NCBI RefSeq assembly: GCF_001634885.1
Contig: NZ_LWEX01000489.1
Location: 25,497-89,496, forward strand
Length of the DNA: 64,000 nt
Reading direction: 5' to 3'
Source: Sulfitobacter sp. HI0040
GTDB lineage: Bacteria; Pseudomonadota; Alphaproteobacteria; Rhodobacterales; Rhodobacteraceae
This document shows, one piece after another, positions 1 to 9,344 of this stretch (the stretch's first letter is position 1; every line of letters begins with the position of its first letter). The notes below the pieces were generated by a model. That model was not told where the DNA came from, did not search any database, and worked only from the letters and a program-made list of their open reading frames with translations. The translations under genes and the position numbers were made by a program.

Positions 1-5
1 ACAGG

Positions 6-617
6 TCAGGACGATGTCCGCCGCGCCTCCTGAATGGAGACGACGTCAGAGGCCGCCATGCCGGGCCGGTCTGCCTCGACCGCCTTCAGCGGCTCGACCG
101 GCGTCAATCCGGCCAGACTATCGCGCGCAAGTTGCTGGTATTCAGCGGTGCCGCGCGTTTTCCACGCGATTTCTTTCTCGCTGACCTCGCGGATCACCTT
201 TGCCGGCGATCCCACCACCATCGAACGCGGCGGAATCACGGTTTCGCCACGCACAAACGCCTGCGCGCCGACAATCGATTCCGCCCCAAGCTCTACACCA
301 TCCATAATGACGGAATTCATTCCGACCAGAGCGTTCCGGCCCACTGTGCAACCGTGCAGGATCGCGCCATGGCCGATGTGGCCGTCGCTTTCCACCACGG
401 CGTCGCGGCCGGGAAAGGAATGGATGATGCAATTGTCCTGAACATTGGCTCCATCCCCGATCACGATCCTGCCGAAATCGCCCCGCAAGCTTGCTCCGGG
501 GCCGATGTAGCATCCATGACCCAAGATGACATTTCCGATCAGAACGGCCTGGGGGTGGACATATGTATCCTCGGGCACGACGGGTATAAAACCCTTGAAC
601 TCATAACAGTATGCCAT
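6..617 (-). CDS. paaY: gamma-carbonic anhydrase-like hexapeptide protein, PaaY type
   Basis: A 203-residue protein built almost entirely of left-handed beta-helix hexapeptide repeats (for example [18 protein letters not shown]). This is the fold of gamma-carbonic anhydrases and of PaaY/CaiE, and PaaY acts as a thioesterase that relieves stalled CoA esters. The N-terminus MAYCYEFKG and the MNSVIMDG and GSPAKVIRE stretches are typical of PaaY. I start it at ATG 617 because an AAAGGTGG ribosome site lies just upstream; a longer reading to 686 has no such site. It is divergent from the thiolase gene, which suggests a CoA-ester housekeeping role for that pathway. The substrate is inferred, not shown. 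Confidence 0.85.
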   Translation of the reverse strand: MAYCYEFKGFIPVVPEDTYVHPQAVLIGNVILGHGCYIGPGASLRGDFGRIVIGDGANVQDNCIIHSFPGRDAVVESDGHIGHGAILHGCTVGRNALVGMNSVIMDGVELGAESIVGAQAFVRGETVIPPRSMVVGSPAKVIREVSEKEIAWKTRGTAEYQQLARDSLAGLTPVEPLKAVEADRPGMAASDVVSIQEARRTSS

Positions 618-870
618 TCCGACCACCTTTCGTAAGCTGAGTGCTAAACGCTTGTCAGCGGTTGCGCCGGGACCAGAATCCCTCAATTGTGCCGCCGATC
701 AGGGCGTGTGGCCCGAAAACAAACACAAGTTAGAAAACAGCGCAAGCTCCCTACGTCACAGCTTGGCGATATTGACACTTCCCAAGGTTGGGATTTAAAA
801 TCTAACAAATGGTAGAAAATAGGCTGGCGGACCGATTAGGGTGGCCTGACCGAACTTGGGAGAGAGAGAA

Positions 871-2055
871 ATGACAGACAAAGCCTATGTTGCAGGCGTT
901 GGGATGGTCCCGTTCCAGAAGCCGGGAAAATCCGAAAGCTACGATGTGATGGCGACCGCTGCGACCCGGTCCGCTCTGGCAGACGCGGGGTTGGATTATG
1001 ATAAAGTCCAACAGGCCTATGTGGGCTATGTCTATGGCGACAGCACCTGCGGTCAGCGCGCCCTGTACCATGTCGGAATGACAGGCATCCCGGTTCTGAA
1101 TGTGAACAACAACTGCTCGACCGGATCGTCCGCCCTGTTCCTGGCCAGGCAGGCAGTTGAAAGCAGCGCGGTCGAATGTGCTCTGGCACTTGGGTTCGAA
1201 CAGATGCAGCCCGGCGCAATCGGTGCGATGTTCCATGACCGGGTCAGCCCGTTTGCGGCATTCGACAGTGAAACCGACGAACTGGTTGGCAGTGCCGAGA
1301 TCCCGCTGGCGCTGCGGTACTTCGGCGGTGCGGGCAAGGCGCATATGGACGAGTTCGGCACCCCCCTGGAAACCTTCGCAAAAATCCGCGCCAAGGCCAG
1401 CCGACATGCTGCGAAGAATCCGGTTGCCCTGTTCCGGCAGGAGGTGACGGCGGAAGACGTCATGGCCGCCCAGGTCGTCTGGCCCGGCGTCATGACCAAG
1501 CTCATGGCCTGTCCGCCAACCTGTGGCGCGGCCGCCGCGATCATTTGCTCCAAGGAATTCGCCGACAAGCACGGACTGGACAGTTCGGTTCGGATCGCGG
1601 CGCAGGCCATGACGACGGACGGCCCGGAAACTTTCGAAGCCCATGACATGCGCGAAGTGGTCGGCTTTTCGATGGCCAAGCGCGCCGCCGATCAGGTTTA
1701 CGAGGACGCGGGCATCGGGCCCGAGGACGTGGATGTGGTCGAACTGCACGACTGTTTCGCCCACAACGAGCTTATCACCTATGAGGCGCTTGGCCTTTGC
1801 GGGCGCGGCGAAGCGGCGAAATTCGTTGATGATGGCGACAACACCTACGGCGGAAAATACGTGACCAACCCGTCGGGCGGTCTTTTGTCCAAAGGCCATC
1901 CGCTTGGGGCGACCGGCCTAGCGCAATGTACCGAGCTCGTTCAGCAGCTTCGCGGCCAGGCAGATGCGCGCCAGGTTGATGGCGCACGTCTGGCGCTTCA
2001 GCACAATCTGGGCCTCGGCGGGGCCTGCGTCACCACGCTTTATGAAAAAGCCTGA
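871..2055 (+). CDS. thiolase, SCP-x / lipid-transfer protein type
   Basis: A 394-residue thiolase-fold enzyme expected to cleave or condense 3-oxoacyl-CoA esters. The nucleophilic cysteine is Cys82 in NNNCSTGSSA. The later motifs HDCFAHNE and NPSGGLLSKGHPLGATG are those of SCP2-type thiolases (nonspecific lipid-transfer proteins) and differ from those of classic FadA. GGACVTTLY closes the fold. The ATG at 871 follows GGGAGAGAG; an in-frame TTG at 856 lies upstream of that site and is less likely. It is the first gene of a thiolase-SDR pair and probably performs the last carbon-carbon cleavage of the pathway encoded downstream. Substrate unknown. Confidence 0.88.
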   Translation: MTDKAYVAGVGMVPFQKPGKSESYDVMATAATRSALADAGLDYDKVQQAYVGYVYGDSTCGQRALYHVGMTGIPVLNVNNNCSTGSSALFLARQAVESSAVECALALGFEQMQPGAIGAMFHDRVSPFAAFDSETDELVGSAEIPLALRYFGGAGKAHMDEFGTPLETFAKIRAKASRHAAKNPVALFRQEVTAEDVMAAQVVWPGVMTKLMACPPTCGAAAAIICSKEFADKHGLDSSVRIAAQAMTTDGPETFEAHDMREVVGFSMAKRAADQVYEDAGIGPEDVDVVELHDCFAHNELITYEALGLCGRGEAAKFVDDGDNTYGGKYVTNPSGGLLSKGHPLGATGLAQCTELVQQLRGQADARQVDGARLALQHNLGLGGACVTTLYEKA

Positions 2056-2079
2056 TAGCGCCTTTCGGGAGGAATCAAT

Positions 2080-2910
2080 ATGACTGGAAAACTCGACGGG
2101 CGCGTGGCGCTGGTCTCGGGCTCGGGCCGGGGCATTGGCCGCGAAATCGCTCTCAAACTGGCCTCGGAAGGGGCCCGGCTGGTGATCAACGATCTGGACG
2201 CCGGTCCGGCCAATGAAACCGCCGAGGCGGTGCGCGCGATGGGAGCTGAGGCCGTGGTCTGTGCCGGCAGCGTTACCGAAGACGGTTTTGCCGAACGGTT
2301 CATCAAGACCGGCGTGGACAGCTTTGGCGGGTTAGACATCATCGTGAACAACGCAGGCTACACTTGGGATAGCGTCGTTCAGAAGATGTCCGACGAACAG
2401 TGGCAGGCGATCATCGACGTCCACCTGACGGCACCTTTCAAGATCCTGCGCGCTGCCCAGCCGGTGATCAGCGCCAAGGCCAAGGAAGAGGCCGCCGCCG
2501 GACAGGAAGTGTTCCGCAAAGTAGTCAACATCTCGTCCATCGCAGGGACCGGCGGCAATGCTGGCCAGATCAACTATTCCGCCGCTAAGGCCGGTATCCT
2601 AGGGGTCACCCGGACGATGGCCAAGGAATGGGGCCGCTATAAGGTCAACGTCAACGCCGTCGCCTTCGGCCCGATTCGCACCCGCTTGACCGAAGGCAGC
2701 GCGGATGGCGACAGCACGATCAAGGTCGAGGAAAAAGAGATCAAGGTCGGCGTGAATCCCGATCTCCTGTCCCAGATGGAGCGCATGATTCCGCTGGGTC
2801 GGGTCGGCACGCCGGAAGAGGCCGCAGGTGCGGTTTATCTGTTCTGCGCGCCCGAATCGAACTTCATTTCCGGCCAGCATGTCATCTGCGGCGGCGGGTT
2901 CGTGATCTAA
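2080..2910 (+). CDS. short-chain dehydrogenase/reductase
   Basis: A 276-residue classical SDR. It shows the cofactor loop GSGRGIG near residue 12, the NNAG motif, and the catalytic Ser with YSAAK. The D at VINDLD after beta-2 suggests a preference for NAD(H). A FabG-like C-terminus (SGQHVICGGGFVI) completes it. It lies 24 bp behind the thiolase with a GGGAGGAAT ribosome site, so the two are probably co-transcribed. In this setting it probably oxidises a 3-hydroxyacyl-CoA, in the way AtuB/AtuG-type SDRs accompany acyl-CoA carboxylases. A hairpin terminator follows directly. Confidence 0.88.
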   Translation: MTGKLDGRVALVSGSGRGIGREIALKLASEGARLVINDLDAGPANETAEAVRAMGAEAVVCAGSVTEDGFAERFIKTGVDSFGGLDIIVNNAGYTWDSVVQKMSDEQWQAIIDVHLTAPFKILRAAQPVISAKAKEEAAAGQEVFRKVVNISSIAGTGGNAGQINYSAAKAGILGVTRTMAKEWGRYKVNVNAVAFGPIRTRLTEGSADGDSTIKVEEKEIKVGVNPDLLSQMERMIPLGRVGTPEEAAGAVYLFCAPESNFISGQHVICGGGFVI

Positions 2911-2915
2911 GGCAT

Positions 2916-2946
2916 TTGCCCGGACCCGATGGCAAGGTCCGGGCAA
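2916..2946 (+). terminator. hairpin terminator after the thiolase-SDR pair
   Basis: A perfect 11-bp inverted repeat, TTGCCCGGACC ... GGTCCGGGCAA, with a 9-nt loop starts 6 bp after the SDR stop codon. There is no clear T-run, so it may be a weak intrinsic terminator or an mRNA-stabilising stem. Confidence 0.65.
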
Positions 2947-3048
2947 GAACGTTCATGTCCGGGCGGCCCCATGATGGCCGCTCGGACGGTCTTTACCGCA
3001 ACCGCCACGCGAGCATGCTCAGAAAGGTTGACTCACGTACATCGTTTA

Positions 3049-3068
3049 CCTAACAGTCGTTAGTTAGG
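3049..3068. promoter_or_regulatory. candidate operator of the TetR regulator
   Basis: The palindrome CCTAAC-N8-GTTAGG, with a nested CTAAC-AGTC-GTTAG, lies 8-27 bp before the TetR-family reading frame. Size and position fit autoregulation by a TetR dimer. No binding evidence is available from sequence. Confidence 0.55.
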
Positions 3069-3075
3069 CGCTGAG

Positions 3076-3720
3076 GTGAATAGAAGACCCATGAAACAAA
3101 CCACGACAAACAAAGCCCCCGAGACAGCGCGCAGCGCGGTCGGACGGGACGGGGTGCTGGACATTGCCGCGCGGCTTTTCCGCGAACAAGGCTACGGGTC
3201 CGTTTCGCTCCGAAAAATTGCCGAGGCCGCCGGGATCAAGGCGGGCAGCATATATTATCATTTTGGTTCCAAGGACGAGATCGTCGCGGCCGTTCTTGAT
3301 GCAGGGATTCAAGTCGTTCACGCGAGCATGAGAGACGCCATCACCGCCCTGCCAGCCGATACCGATGGTGAAACGGTACTGCGCGCCGCGATCCGGGCGC
3401 ATCTGCGCGCACTTCTTGATGTGAGCGATTATACATCGGCGAATGTGCGTATTTTCGGGCAGGTGCCGCAATCCGTGCGGGATGCCAACTTGCCCACGCG
3501 ACGGGCCTATGAGGCAGAGTGGGACAGTCTTCTGTCCCAGCTTAAGAAAGACGGCACGCTGAAACAAGACGTCGATGTCCGCCGCCTGCGCCTGATGCTG
3601 ATCGGTACATTGAACGCTACGCTCGATTGGTTCGACCCGGACCGCGGTAGCGCCGATGCGTTGTCACGCACCTATGCCGATGTGTTCCTCAACGGGATAC
3701 TCCAAAGACAGGATACCTGA
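3076..3720 (+). CDS. TetR/AcrR family transcriptional regulator
   Basis: A 214-residue repressor with an N-terminal TetR helix-turn-helix (AARLFREQGYGSVSLRKIAE followed by GIKAGSIYYHFGSKDEI) and a helical ligand-binding C-terminus. GTG 3076 is the outer start and ATG 3091 is a plausible alternative. It sits between the thiolase-SDR pair and the carboxylase operon and its stop nearly abuts the carboxylase gene, so it probably reads out with it. TetR proteins of such clusters usually sense an acyl-CoA; that ligand is inferred here. Confidence 0.9.
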   Translation: MNRRPMKQTTTNKAPETARSAVGRDGVLDIAARLFREQGYGSVSLRKIAEAAGIKAGSIYYHFGSKDEIVAAVLDAGIQVVHASMRDAITALPADTDGETVLRAAIRAHLRALLDVSDYTSANVRIFGQVPQSVRDANLPTRRAYEAEWDSLLSQLKKDGTLKQDVDVRRLRLMLIGTLNATLDWFDPDRGSADALSRTYADVFLNGILQRQDT

Positions 3721-3724
3721 CTTC

Positions 3725-5323
3725 ATGGCACGACTTGAAACAGCGGTACAGACCGCATCAGAGACCTACACCCGCAACCACGCCGCACAAAGCGAGCGCG
3801 TCGAAACGCTGCGCGCGCGGATCGCCGAAGCAACGGCTGGCGGCCGCCCCGACATGGTCGCGCGGCATCGCAAGCGCGGCAAGCTTCTGGTGCGTGAACG
3901 GATCGACCTGCTGGTGGATCCGGGCACCGCGTTCATGGAACTGTCATCGCTTGCAACCTACGGGCAATATGGGGACGAGGTGCCCGGCGCGGGGATCGTG
4001 ACCGGCATCGGTATTGTCCACGGGTTGCCCTGCGTGGTGATCGCCAATGACGCCACGGTGAAAGGCGGATCATTTTATCACGAGACGGTGCAGAAGCACA
4101 TTCGCGCCCAGGAAATCGCGGCGGATAACCGGCTGCCCTGCCTCTATCTGGTGGACTGCGGCGGCGCCTATCTGCCGGAACAGGATCGGGTTTTCCCCGA
4201 TGCCCGGCATTTCGGCAATTCCTTCTATCGCCAGACCAACATGTCGGCCAGCGGTCTGCCGCAGATCTCGGCCGTGTTCGGCGGCTGCACGGCGGGCGGC
4301 GCCTATATTCCCGCCCTGTCGGACGAGGTCATCATGGTGCGCGGAAATGCGCGCATCCATCTGGGCGGGCCGTCAATCGTCAAGGTGGCGATCAACGAAG
4401 AGGTCGATGGCGAAACGCTGGGCGGGGCCGAGATGCATTCGCGTGTTTCGGGGGTGTCCGACCATCTGGCCGAGGACGAGTATCACGCATTGGCACTCAT
4501 GCGCGACATCGTGGCCGAGCTGGGCCAATCGCGCGCGATGCAGCCGGACCAGACCCCCGAAGCGCCCGCCCATGATCCCTCCGAGCTGCTTGGCGTGATC
4601 AGCGCCGACCGCAAGGAGCCTTATGACATGCGCGAGGTACTGCTGCGCATGATCGACGCCGGCGAATTCCGCGAATTCAAGCCCGGTTGGGGCGAAACGC
4701 TGGTCTGCGGCACGGCGTGCATCCATGGATACCGGGTTGGCATTCTGGCCAACAACGGCGCGCTTTTGTCCGAAAGTTCGCTGAAGGGCGCGCAGTTCGT
4801 GTCGATGTGCGATCAACGGAACATCCCGCTGTTGTTCCTGCACAACATCTCGGGCTTCATGGTCGGAACCGACGCCGAACGCGGCGGAATCGCCAAGGAC
4901 AGCGCCAAGCTGGTCTATGCCATGTCGGTGGCCAAGGTGCCGCGCCTTTCGGTCCTCTTGGGCGGCTCATACGGGGCGGGCAACTACGGCATGTGCGGAC
5001 GTGGTTTCGCCCCGAATTTTCTCTTTGCCTGGCCCACGGCGGAACTGGCCACCATGTCTGCCGACATCGCCACAAATGTGATGCTGGAACTGCGCCGCCA
5101 GAAAGGGGGCGACCCGGGCAAGATGGAGGCCGACATGAAGCTGATCGAGGAGCAAGTTCGGGCCCAGTATGGTGAACAGTCCGATCCCTATTATGCCACC
5201 TCGCGGCTTTGGGATGACGGGCTGATCGAACCCGCGCAAACCCGCGATATCCTTGGCCTGTGCCTGGCCATCGTGACATCGGTGCCCGAAGCCGGTCGCC
5301 ATACGCCTGTATTCAGAATGTGA
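3725..5323 (+). CDS. acyl-CoA carboxylase carboxyltransferase (beta) subunit, MCC/GCC family
   Basis: A 532-residue carboxyltransferase with two crotonase-like halves. It transfers CO2 from carboxybiotin to a branched enoyl-CoA. Family landmarks are NDATVKGGSFYHETVQKHI, LVDCGGAYLPEQ, GGCTAGGAYIPALSDEV, GGSYGAGNYGMCGR and the terminal PVFRM, all in the order seen in 3-methylcrotonyl-CoA and geranyl-CoA carboxylases. Length matches (about 535). ATG 3725 gives the family's usual N-terminus and begins 5 bp after the TetR stop. The second half keeps LLFLHNISGFMVG and GGIAKDSAKL. Whether the substrate is methylcrotonyl-, geranyl- or another acyl-CoA cannot be decided here. Confidence 0.92.
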   Translation: MARLETAVQTASETYTRNHAAQSERVETLRARIAEATAGGRPDMVARHRKRGKLLVRERIDLLVDPGTAFMELSSLATYGQYGDEVPGAGIVTGIGIVHGLPCVVIANDATVKGGSFYHETVQKHIRAQEIAADNRLPCLYLVDCGGAYLPEQDRVFPDARHFGNSFYRQTNMSASGLPQISAVFGGCTAGGAYIPALSDEVIMVRGNARIHLGGPSIVKVAINEEVDGETLGGAEMHSRVSGVSDHLAEDEYHALALMRDIVAELGQSRAMQPDQTPEAPAHDPSELLGVISADRKEPYDMREVLLRMIDAGEFREFKPGWGETLVCGTACIHGYRVGILANNGALLSESSLKGAQFVSMCDQRNIPLLFLHNISGFMVGTDAERGGIAKDSAKLVYAMSVAKVPRLSVLLGGSYGAGNYGMCGRGFAPNFLFAWPTAELATMSADIATNVMLELRRQKGGDPGKMEADMKLIEEQVRAQYGEQSDPYYATSRLWDDGLIEPAQTRDILGLCLAIVTSVPEAGRHTPVFRM

Positions 5324-5332
5324 GGCTTCAAG

Positions 5333-6127
5333 TTGACCAATACCTACAACACGATCCTTGTCGAAACTGATGCGCGCGGCGTCGCCACGCTGACGCTCAA
5401 CCGCCCCGACAAACACAATGCGCTGAATGGCGAATTGATCGCAGAGCTATACGATGCCGCCGAAAAGCTGGCTGCAGATGACGATGTGCGTATTGTGGTC
5501 CTGACCGGCGCGGGCAAGAGCTTCTGCGCGGGCGGCGATTTCAACTGGTTCTCGTCAAACATCGAAAAGTCCCGTGCCGAACGGGTAGACCAGAGCGCCA
5601 CGCTGGCGCGGTTGTTGCGCCGTCTTGACACGCGGCCCAAACCCTTGATCGGGAGGATCAACGGCCCGGCCTACGGTGGCGGTGTCGGCATGATTTCCGT
5701 CTGCGACTACACCATCGGCGCCGAAGGCGCGCGCTTCGGTCTGACCGAGGTCAAGCTGGGCCTTCTGCCCGCGAATATATCGCCTTACGTGGTGGCCCGC
5801 ATCGGCAAGGTGCATTCGCGTGAGACCATGCTGTCGGGGGCGTTGTTCGACACCGCCCGCGCCGAGCGGATCGGTCTGTTGACCGAAGTTGTCGCGCCGG
5901 GCGACTTGGACGCCACGGTGAACCGGGTGGTGCATGATCACCTTCAGGCCGCGCCGGGTGCCGTGGCCGATACCAAGGCGCTGATCGCCTATGTCGCGTC
6001 CCACGATCTGGAGACCAATATGATCTACACCGCCGACCGGCTGGCCGATGCGTGGGAGACGGAGGAAGGTATCGAAGGCATCAACAGCTTCATCAACAAG
6101 GGCGTTCCGTCATGGCGGGTGAAATGA
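5333..6127 (+). CDS. enoyl-CoA hydratase/isomerase (crotonase family)
   Basis: A 264-residue crotonase. Oxyanion-hole motifs are visible at GKSFCAGGDFNWF and GPAYGGGVGMISVCDYTIG. It starts at TTG 5333, 9 bp after the carboxyltransferase stop, and overlaps the next gene by an ATGA junction. Its position between the beta and alpha carboxylase subunits is the same as that of methylglutaconyl-CoA hydratase (LiuC) or isohexenylglutaconyl-CoA hydratase (AtuE). It probably hydrates the carboxylated product. The exact substrate is an inference from this order. Confidence 0.9.
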   Translation: MTNTYNTILVETDARGVATLTLNRPDKHNALNGELIAELYDAAEKLAADDDVRIVVLTGAGKSFCAGGDFNWFSSNIEKSRAERVDQSATLARLLRRLDTRPKPLIGRINGPAYGGGVGMISVCDYTIGAEGARFGLTEVKLGLLPANISPYVVARIGKVHSRETMLSGALFDTARAERIGLLTEVVAPGDLDATVNRVVHDHLQAAPGAVADTKALIAYVASHDLETNMIYTADRLADAWETEEGIEGINSFINKGVPSWRVK

Positions 6128-8133
6128 GCTTCACCCGCGTTCTGATCGCCAACCGGGGCGAGATTGCCCGCCGTATTCAGCGCGGATGCCGCAAACTAGG
6201 GTTGGAAAGCGTGGCTGTGTTTTCAGAGGCCGACCGCGACGCGCCCTTCGTGCACAAGGCCGATCATGCCGTCTGCATCGGCGGGGCGGCCCCTTCGGAA
6301 AGCTATCTGAACGTCGGGGCCATTCTGGATGCCGCACGCGCGACCGGCGCGGGGGCGCTGCATCCGGGCTATGGCTTTCTGTCGGAAAACGCCGGTTTCG
6401 CGGCCGCGGTCGAGGCGGCGGGCCTTGTGTTCATCGGGCCGAAGCCCGATGCAATTGCCATGATGGGGTCGAAAATCGAGGCCAAGGCGGCTGCCGAGGA
6501 CGCAGGCGTGCCCGTGCTACCCGGTTATCGCGGCGAAGATCAGTCCGTTGCGTGCCTGCTGGAAGAGGCCGAGGCGCTTGGCACCCCCTTTCTGGTCAAG
6601 GCCAGCGCAGGCGGCGGCGGGCGCGGGATGCGGCTGGTCACCGATCTGGGCGAGGCACCCGAGGCGATCGCATCCGCCCGGGCCGAGGCCCAGGGGGCCT
6701 TTGGCGATCCGGCGGTGTTCCTTGAACGCTACGCGCCCCGCGCCCGCCACGTCGAGGTTCAGGTGCTGGGCGATACTCACGGCACCGCGCTGCATCTTGG
6801 CGACCGCGACTGTTCGCTTCAGCGCAACCACCAGAAGCTGATCGAAGAGGCCCCCGCCGCAGATCTGCCCGAGGCATTGCGCGACGACATGCGCGCGGCG
6901 GCTGTGCGGCTGGCGCAGGCGATCGGCTATCGCTCGGCCGGGACGGTGGAATACCTCTATGATCCGGCCCGTGGCGAATATTACTTTCTTGAAATGAACA
7001 CCCGCCTGCAGGTCGAACACCCCGTGACCGAGGCGATCACCGGCATCGACCTGGTTGAATGGCAGTTGCGCATCGCGCGGGGCGAGCCACTGACACTGGC
7101 GCAATCGGATGTGAAATTCGACGGGCACGCCATTGAAATCCGCATCGCCGCCGAAAACCCGGCCGAAAATTTCCGCCCCGAAACGGGCCAGATCACCCTT
7201 TGGGCTCCGCCCGTGGGTGTGCGGCTGGACACAGGGGTCGAAGCAGGCTCGGTCGTCAGCCACCATTACGATTCGATGATTGCCAAGCTGGTCGTCCATG
7301 CGCCGGACCGGGCCGGAGCGATCCGCCGGGCGGTTGCCGCGATGGATGACTTTGCCGTCGGCGGCGTCGGTCTGAACCTGGCCTATCAACGTGCCCTGCT
7401 GCTGCATCCGGATTTTCAGACGTTCCGGCACCACACATCGGGTTTGCCCGAGATGTTCCCCGATGGCTGGACGCGCCCGACCCCCGATCCCCGGGACATG
7501 GCCCTTGCCGCGATTGCGCTGCACCTGCATCTCGCGCCAGCGGCGGCGGGCGCGTCGCCCTGGGAAAGCCTTGGGTCATGGCGGCTCACGGCCCCTGGCG
7601 GACGGCCCGGTGCGGCATCTTATTGGGATACAACCAATGACGACCCGATCCGCGTGACCGGCTCCGGAACAATATTCGCCGCCGGGCCGCTAGGCGGCCT
7701 GACCATCACGGTCGAAACCGCCGCCCTGACCGGGGACCGTCTGAGCGGACGCATCGACGGTGTTCCATTTGCGCACATCGCCCATTTCGAACGTTCCCGC
7801 GATCATTGGCGGGTGCACCTGCAAACCTCTGCCGGAATGACCGCGACAGATCTGCGTACGCTGGAAGACCAGCATCTGCAACGTGCCACCGGCGGATCTG
7901 GCGGCGCTAACCTGTTGTCCGCACCCATGCCCGGCGCGGTCGCCGAGCTGCGCGTCGCGCCCGGCGACCGCGTCGAAGCCGGTGACGCGCTGATGGTGCT
8001 GGAGGCCATGAAGCTCTTGCAAAGCCTGACCGCGCCGGTCGCGGGCGTGGTGACTGAAATCTATTGTGCACCCGGCGATACGGTTGCCGGGCACGCCCCA
8101 CTTATCAAACTCGATCCAGAGGAAAACACATGA
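6124..8133 (+). CDS. acyl-CoA carboxylase biotin-carboxylase (alpha) subunit with biotin carrier domain
   Basis: A 669-residue protein: biotin carboxylase N-domain (LIANRGEIARRI), ATP-grasp (KASAGGGGRGMRL, EMNTRLQVEHPVTE), biotin carboxylase C-domain, a linker, and a C-terminal biotinyl domain whose carrier lysine is Lys630 in LEAMKL. It carboxylates biotin with ATP and bicarbonate and hands the CO2 to the beta subunit encoded upstream. The ATG at 6124 forms an ATGA overlap with the hydratase stop; ATG 6112 is also in frame and follows AAGGG. The EAMKL form replaces the common EAMKM. Confidence 0.93.
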   Translation: MSFTRVLIANRGEIARRIQRGCRKLGLESVAVFSEADRDAPFVHKADHAVCIGGAAPSESYLNVGAILDAARATGAGALHPGYGFLSENAGFAAAVEAAGLVFIGPKPDAIAMMGSKIEAKAAAEDAGVPVLPGYRGEDQSVACLLEEAEALGTPFLVKASAGGGGRGMRLVTDLGEAPEAIASARAEAQGAFGDPAVFLERYAPRARHVEVQVLGDTHGTALHLGDRDCSLQRNHQKLIEEAPAADLPEALRDDMRAAAVRLAQAIGYRSAGTVEYLYDPARGEYYFLEMNTRLQVEHPVTEAITGIDLVEWQLRIARGEPLTLAQSDVKFDGHAIEIRIAAENPAENFRPETGQITLWAPPVGVRLDTGVEAGSVVSHHYDSMIAKLVVHAPDRAGAIRRAVAAMDDFAVGGVGLNLAYQRALLLHPDFQTFRHHTSGLPEMFPDGWTRPTPDPRDMALAAIALHLHLAPAAAGASPWESLGSWRLTAPGGRPGAASYWDTTNDDPIRVTGSGTIFAAGPLGGLTITVETAALTGDRLSGRIDGVPFAHIAHFERSRDHWRVHLQTSAGMTATDLRTLEDQHLQRATGGSGGANLLSAPMPGAVAELRVAPGDRVEAGDALMVLEAMKLLQSLTAPVAGVVTEIYCAPGDTVAGHAPLIKLDPEENT

Positions 8134-9296
8134 CCAGACAAGACAGCATTACTCAGGTCACCGGCCCGTTCAACGAAGACCTCGACATGATCCGCGACCA
8201 GCTGCGCAGGTACATCGAAACCGAGGTGACCGCCAAGGCCGAGCCTTGGGAGGAGGAGGGCAAGGTCCCCCGCGACGTGCTGCGCCGGATGGGTGATCTC
8301 GGCGTGCTGGGGATGCGCTATGACGAACAGTATGGCGGCGCGGGGCTGGACGTGATGTCCAGCGTGGTTTTGGCCGAAGAGGTCGGGCGATCCACTTACG
8401 GCGGATTCTCGGCCACGGTTCTGGTCCACACCGACATGGCCTCGCCGCATCTGGAAAATGCCGGCACGCCCGAACAAAAGGCGCGGTGGATGCCATCGAT
8501 CACCTCGGGCGAAATGATCACCGCCGTCGCAGTGACCGAGCCTGGCGCGGGCTCGGACGTCGCGGGCATGCGCACCCGCGCGGTGCGGGACGGGTCGGAT
8601 TGGGTGCTGAACGGCACCAAGATGTTCATCACCAACGGCGTGCATGGCGATCTCTACTTTGTCGGTGCCAAGACCGATCCCGATGCCAAGGGGTCCCGCG
8701 GGATCACCATTTTTGCGGTCGAACAAGGCACGCCGGGCTTTTCGGTCGGACGGGCGTTGAACAAGACCGGCTGGCTGTGCTCGGACACTGCCGAACTGAT
8801 CTTCGAAGATGTCCGCATCCCGGCCGAAAACGTTTTGGGCGAGGTCAACCGCGGCTTCTATTCGGTAATGAAGAACTTCCAGAACGAACGCATCGTGCTG
8901 GGTGCGATGGCCTGTGCCGAAGCGCAGACCGCGCTGGAGATGACCGTGGATTATGTCAAGCAGCGCAGGGCCTTTGGCGGCGTTCTGTGGGACAAGCAGG
9001 CCGTGCGCCAACGGCTGGCCGACTGTCAGACGCGGATCGCGGCAGGACGTCAGTTGGTCTATCACGCCGCGGGTCTGGATGCCGCAGGTCGTGACTGCGT
9101 GAAAGAGGTCTCGATGGTCAAAGCTTATTGCGGGGAACTGGTGAACACTGTGCTTTATGACTGCGTCCAGTTTCACGGCGGCATGGGTTATATGCGCGAA
9201 ACACCGGTGGAACGCATGTCACGCGATGCCCGTGTGCAGGCCATCGGCGGCGGGGCGAGCGAAGTCATGTTGGAAGAAGTCGCAAAGCGCATGTGA
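8130..9296 (+). CDS. acyl-CoA dehydrogenase
   Basis: A 388-residue FAD-dependent dehydrogenase making the first double bond in an acyl-CoA. Signatures: TEPGAGSDVAGMRTRA, NGTKMFITNG and the C-terminal QFHGGMGYMRETPVERMSRD. The segment IGGGASEVM carries Gly where short- and medium-chain enzymes have the catalytic Glu (YEGT). This is the pattern of isovaleryl- and long-chain-type enzymes, whose base is an earlier glutamate. That fits a branched substrate such as isovaleryl- or citronellyl-CoA. An ATGA overlap with the carboxylase shows translational coupling. Confidence 0.92.
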   Translation: MTRQDSITQVTGPFNEDLDMIRDQLRRYIETEVTAKAEPWEEEGKVPRDVLRRMGDLGVLGMRYDEQYGGAGLDVMSSVVLAEEVGRSTYGGFSATVLVHTDMASPHLENAGTPEQKARWMPSITSGEMITAVAVTEPGAGSDVAGMRTRAVRDGSDWVLNGTKMFITNGVHGDLYFVGAKTDPDAKGSRGITIFAVEQGTPGFSVGRALNKTGWLCSDTAELIFEDVRIPAENVLGEVNRGFYSVMKNFQNERIVLGAMACAEAQTALEMTVDYVKQRRAFGGVLWDKQAVRQRLADCQTRIAAGRQLVYHAAGLDAAGRDCVKEVSMVKAYCGELVNTVLYDCVQFHGGMGYMRETPVERMSRDARVQAIGGGASEVMLEEVAKRM

Positions 9297-9344
9297 GCTT
9301 ACTACCCGAAAAATCAACAATCTACAGAAACAAGGACGTAAAAG

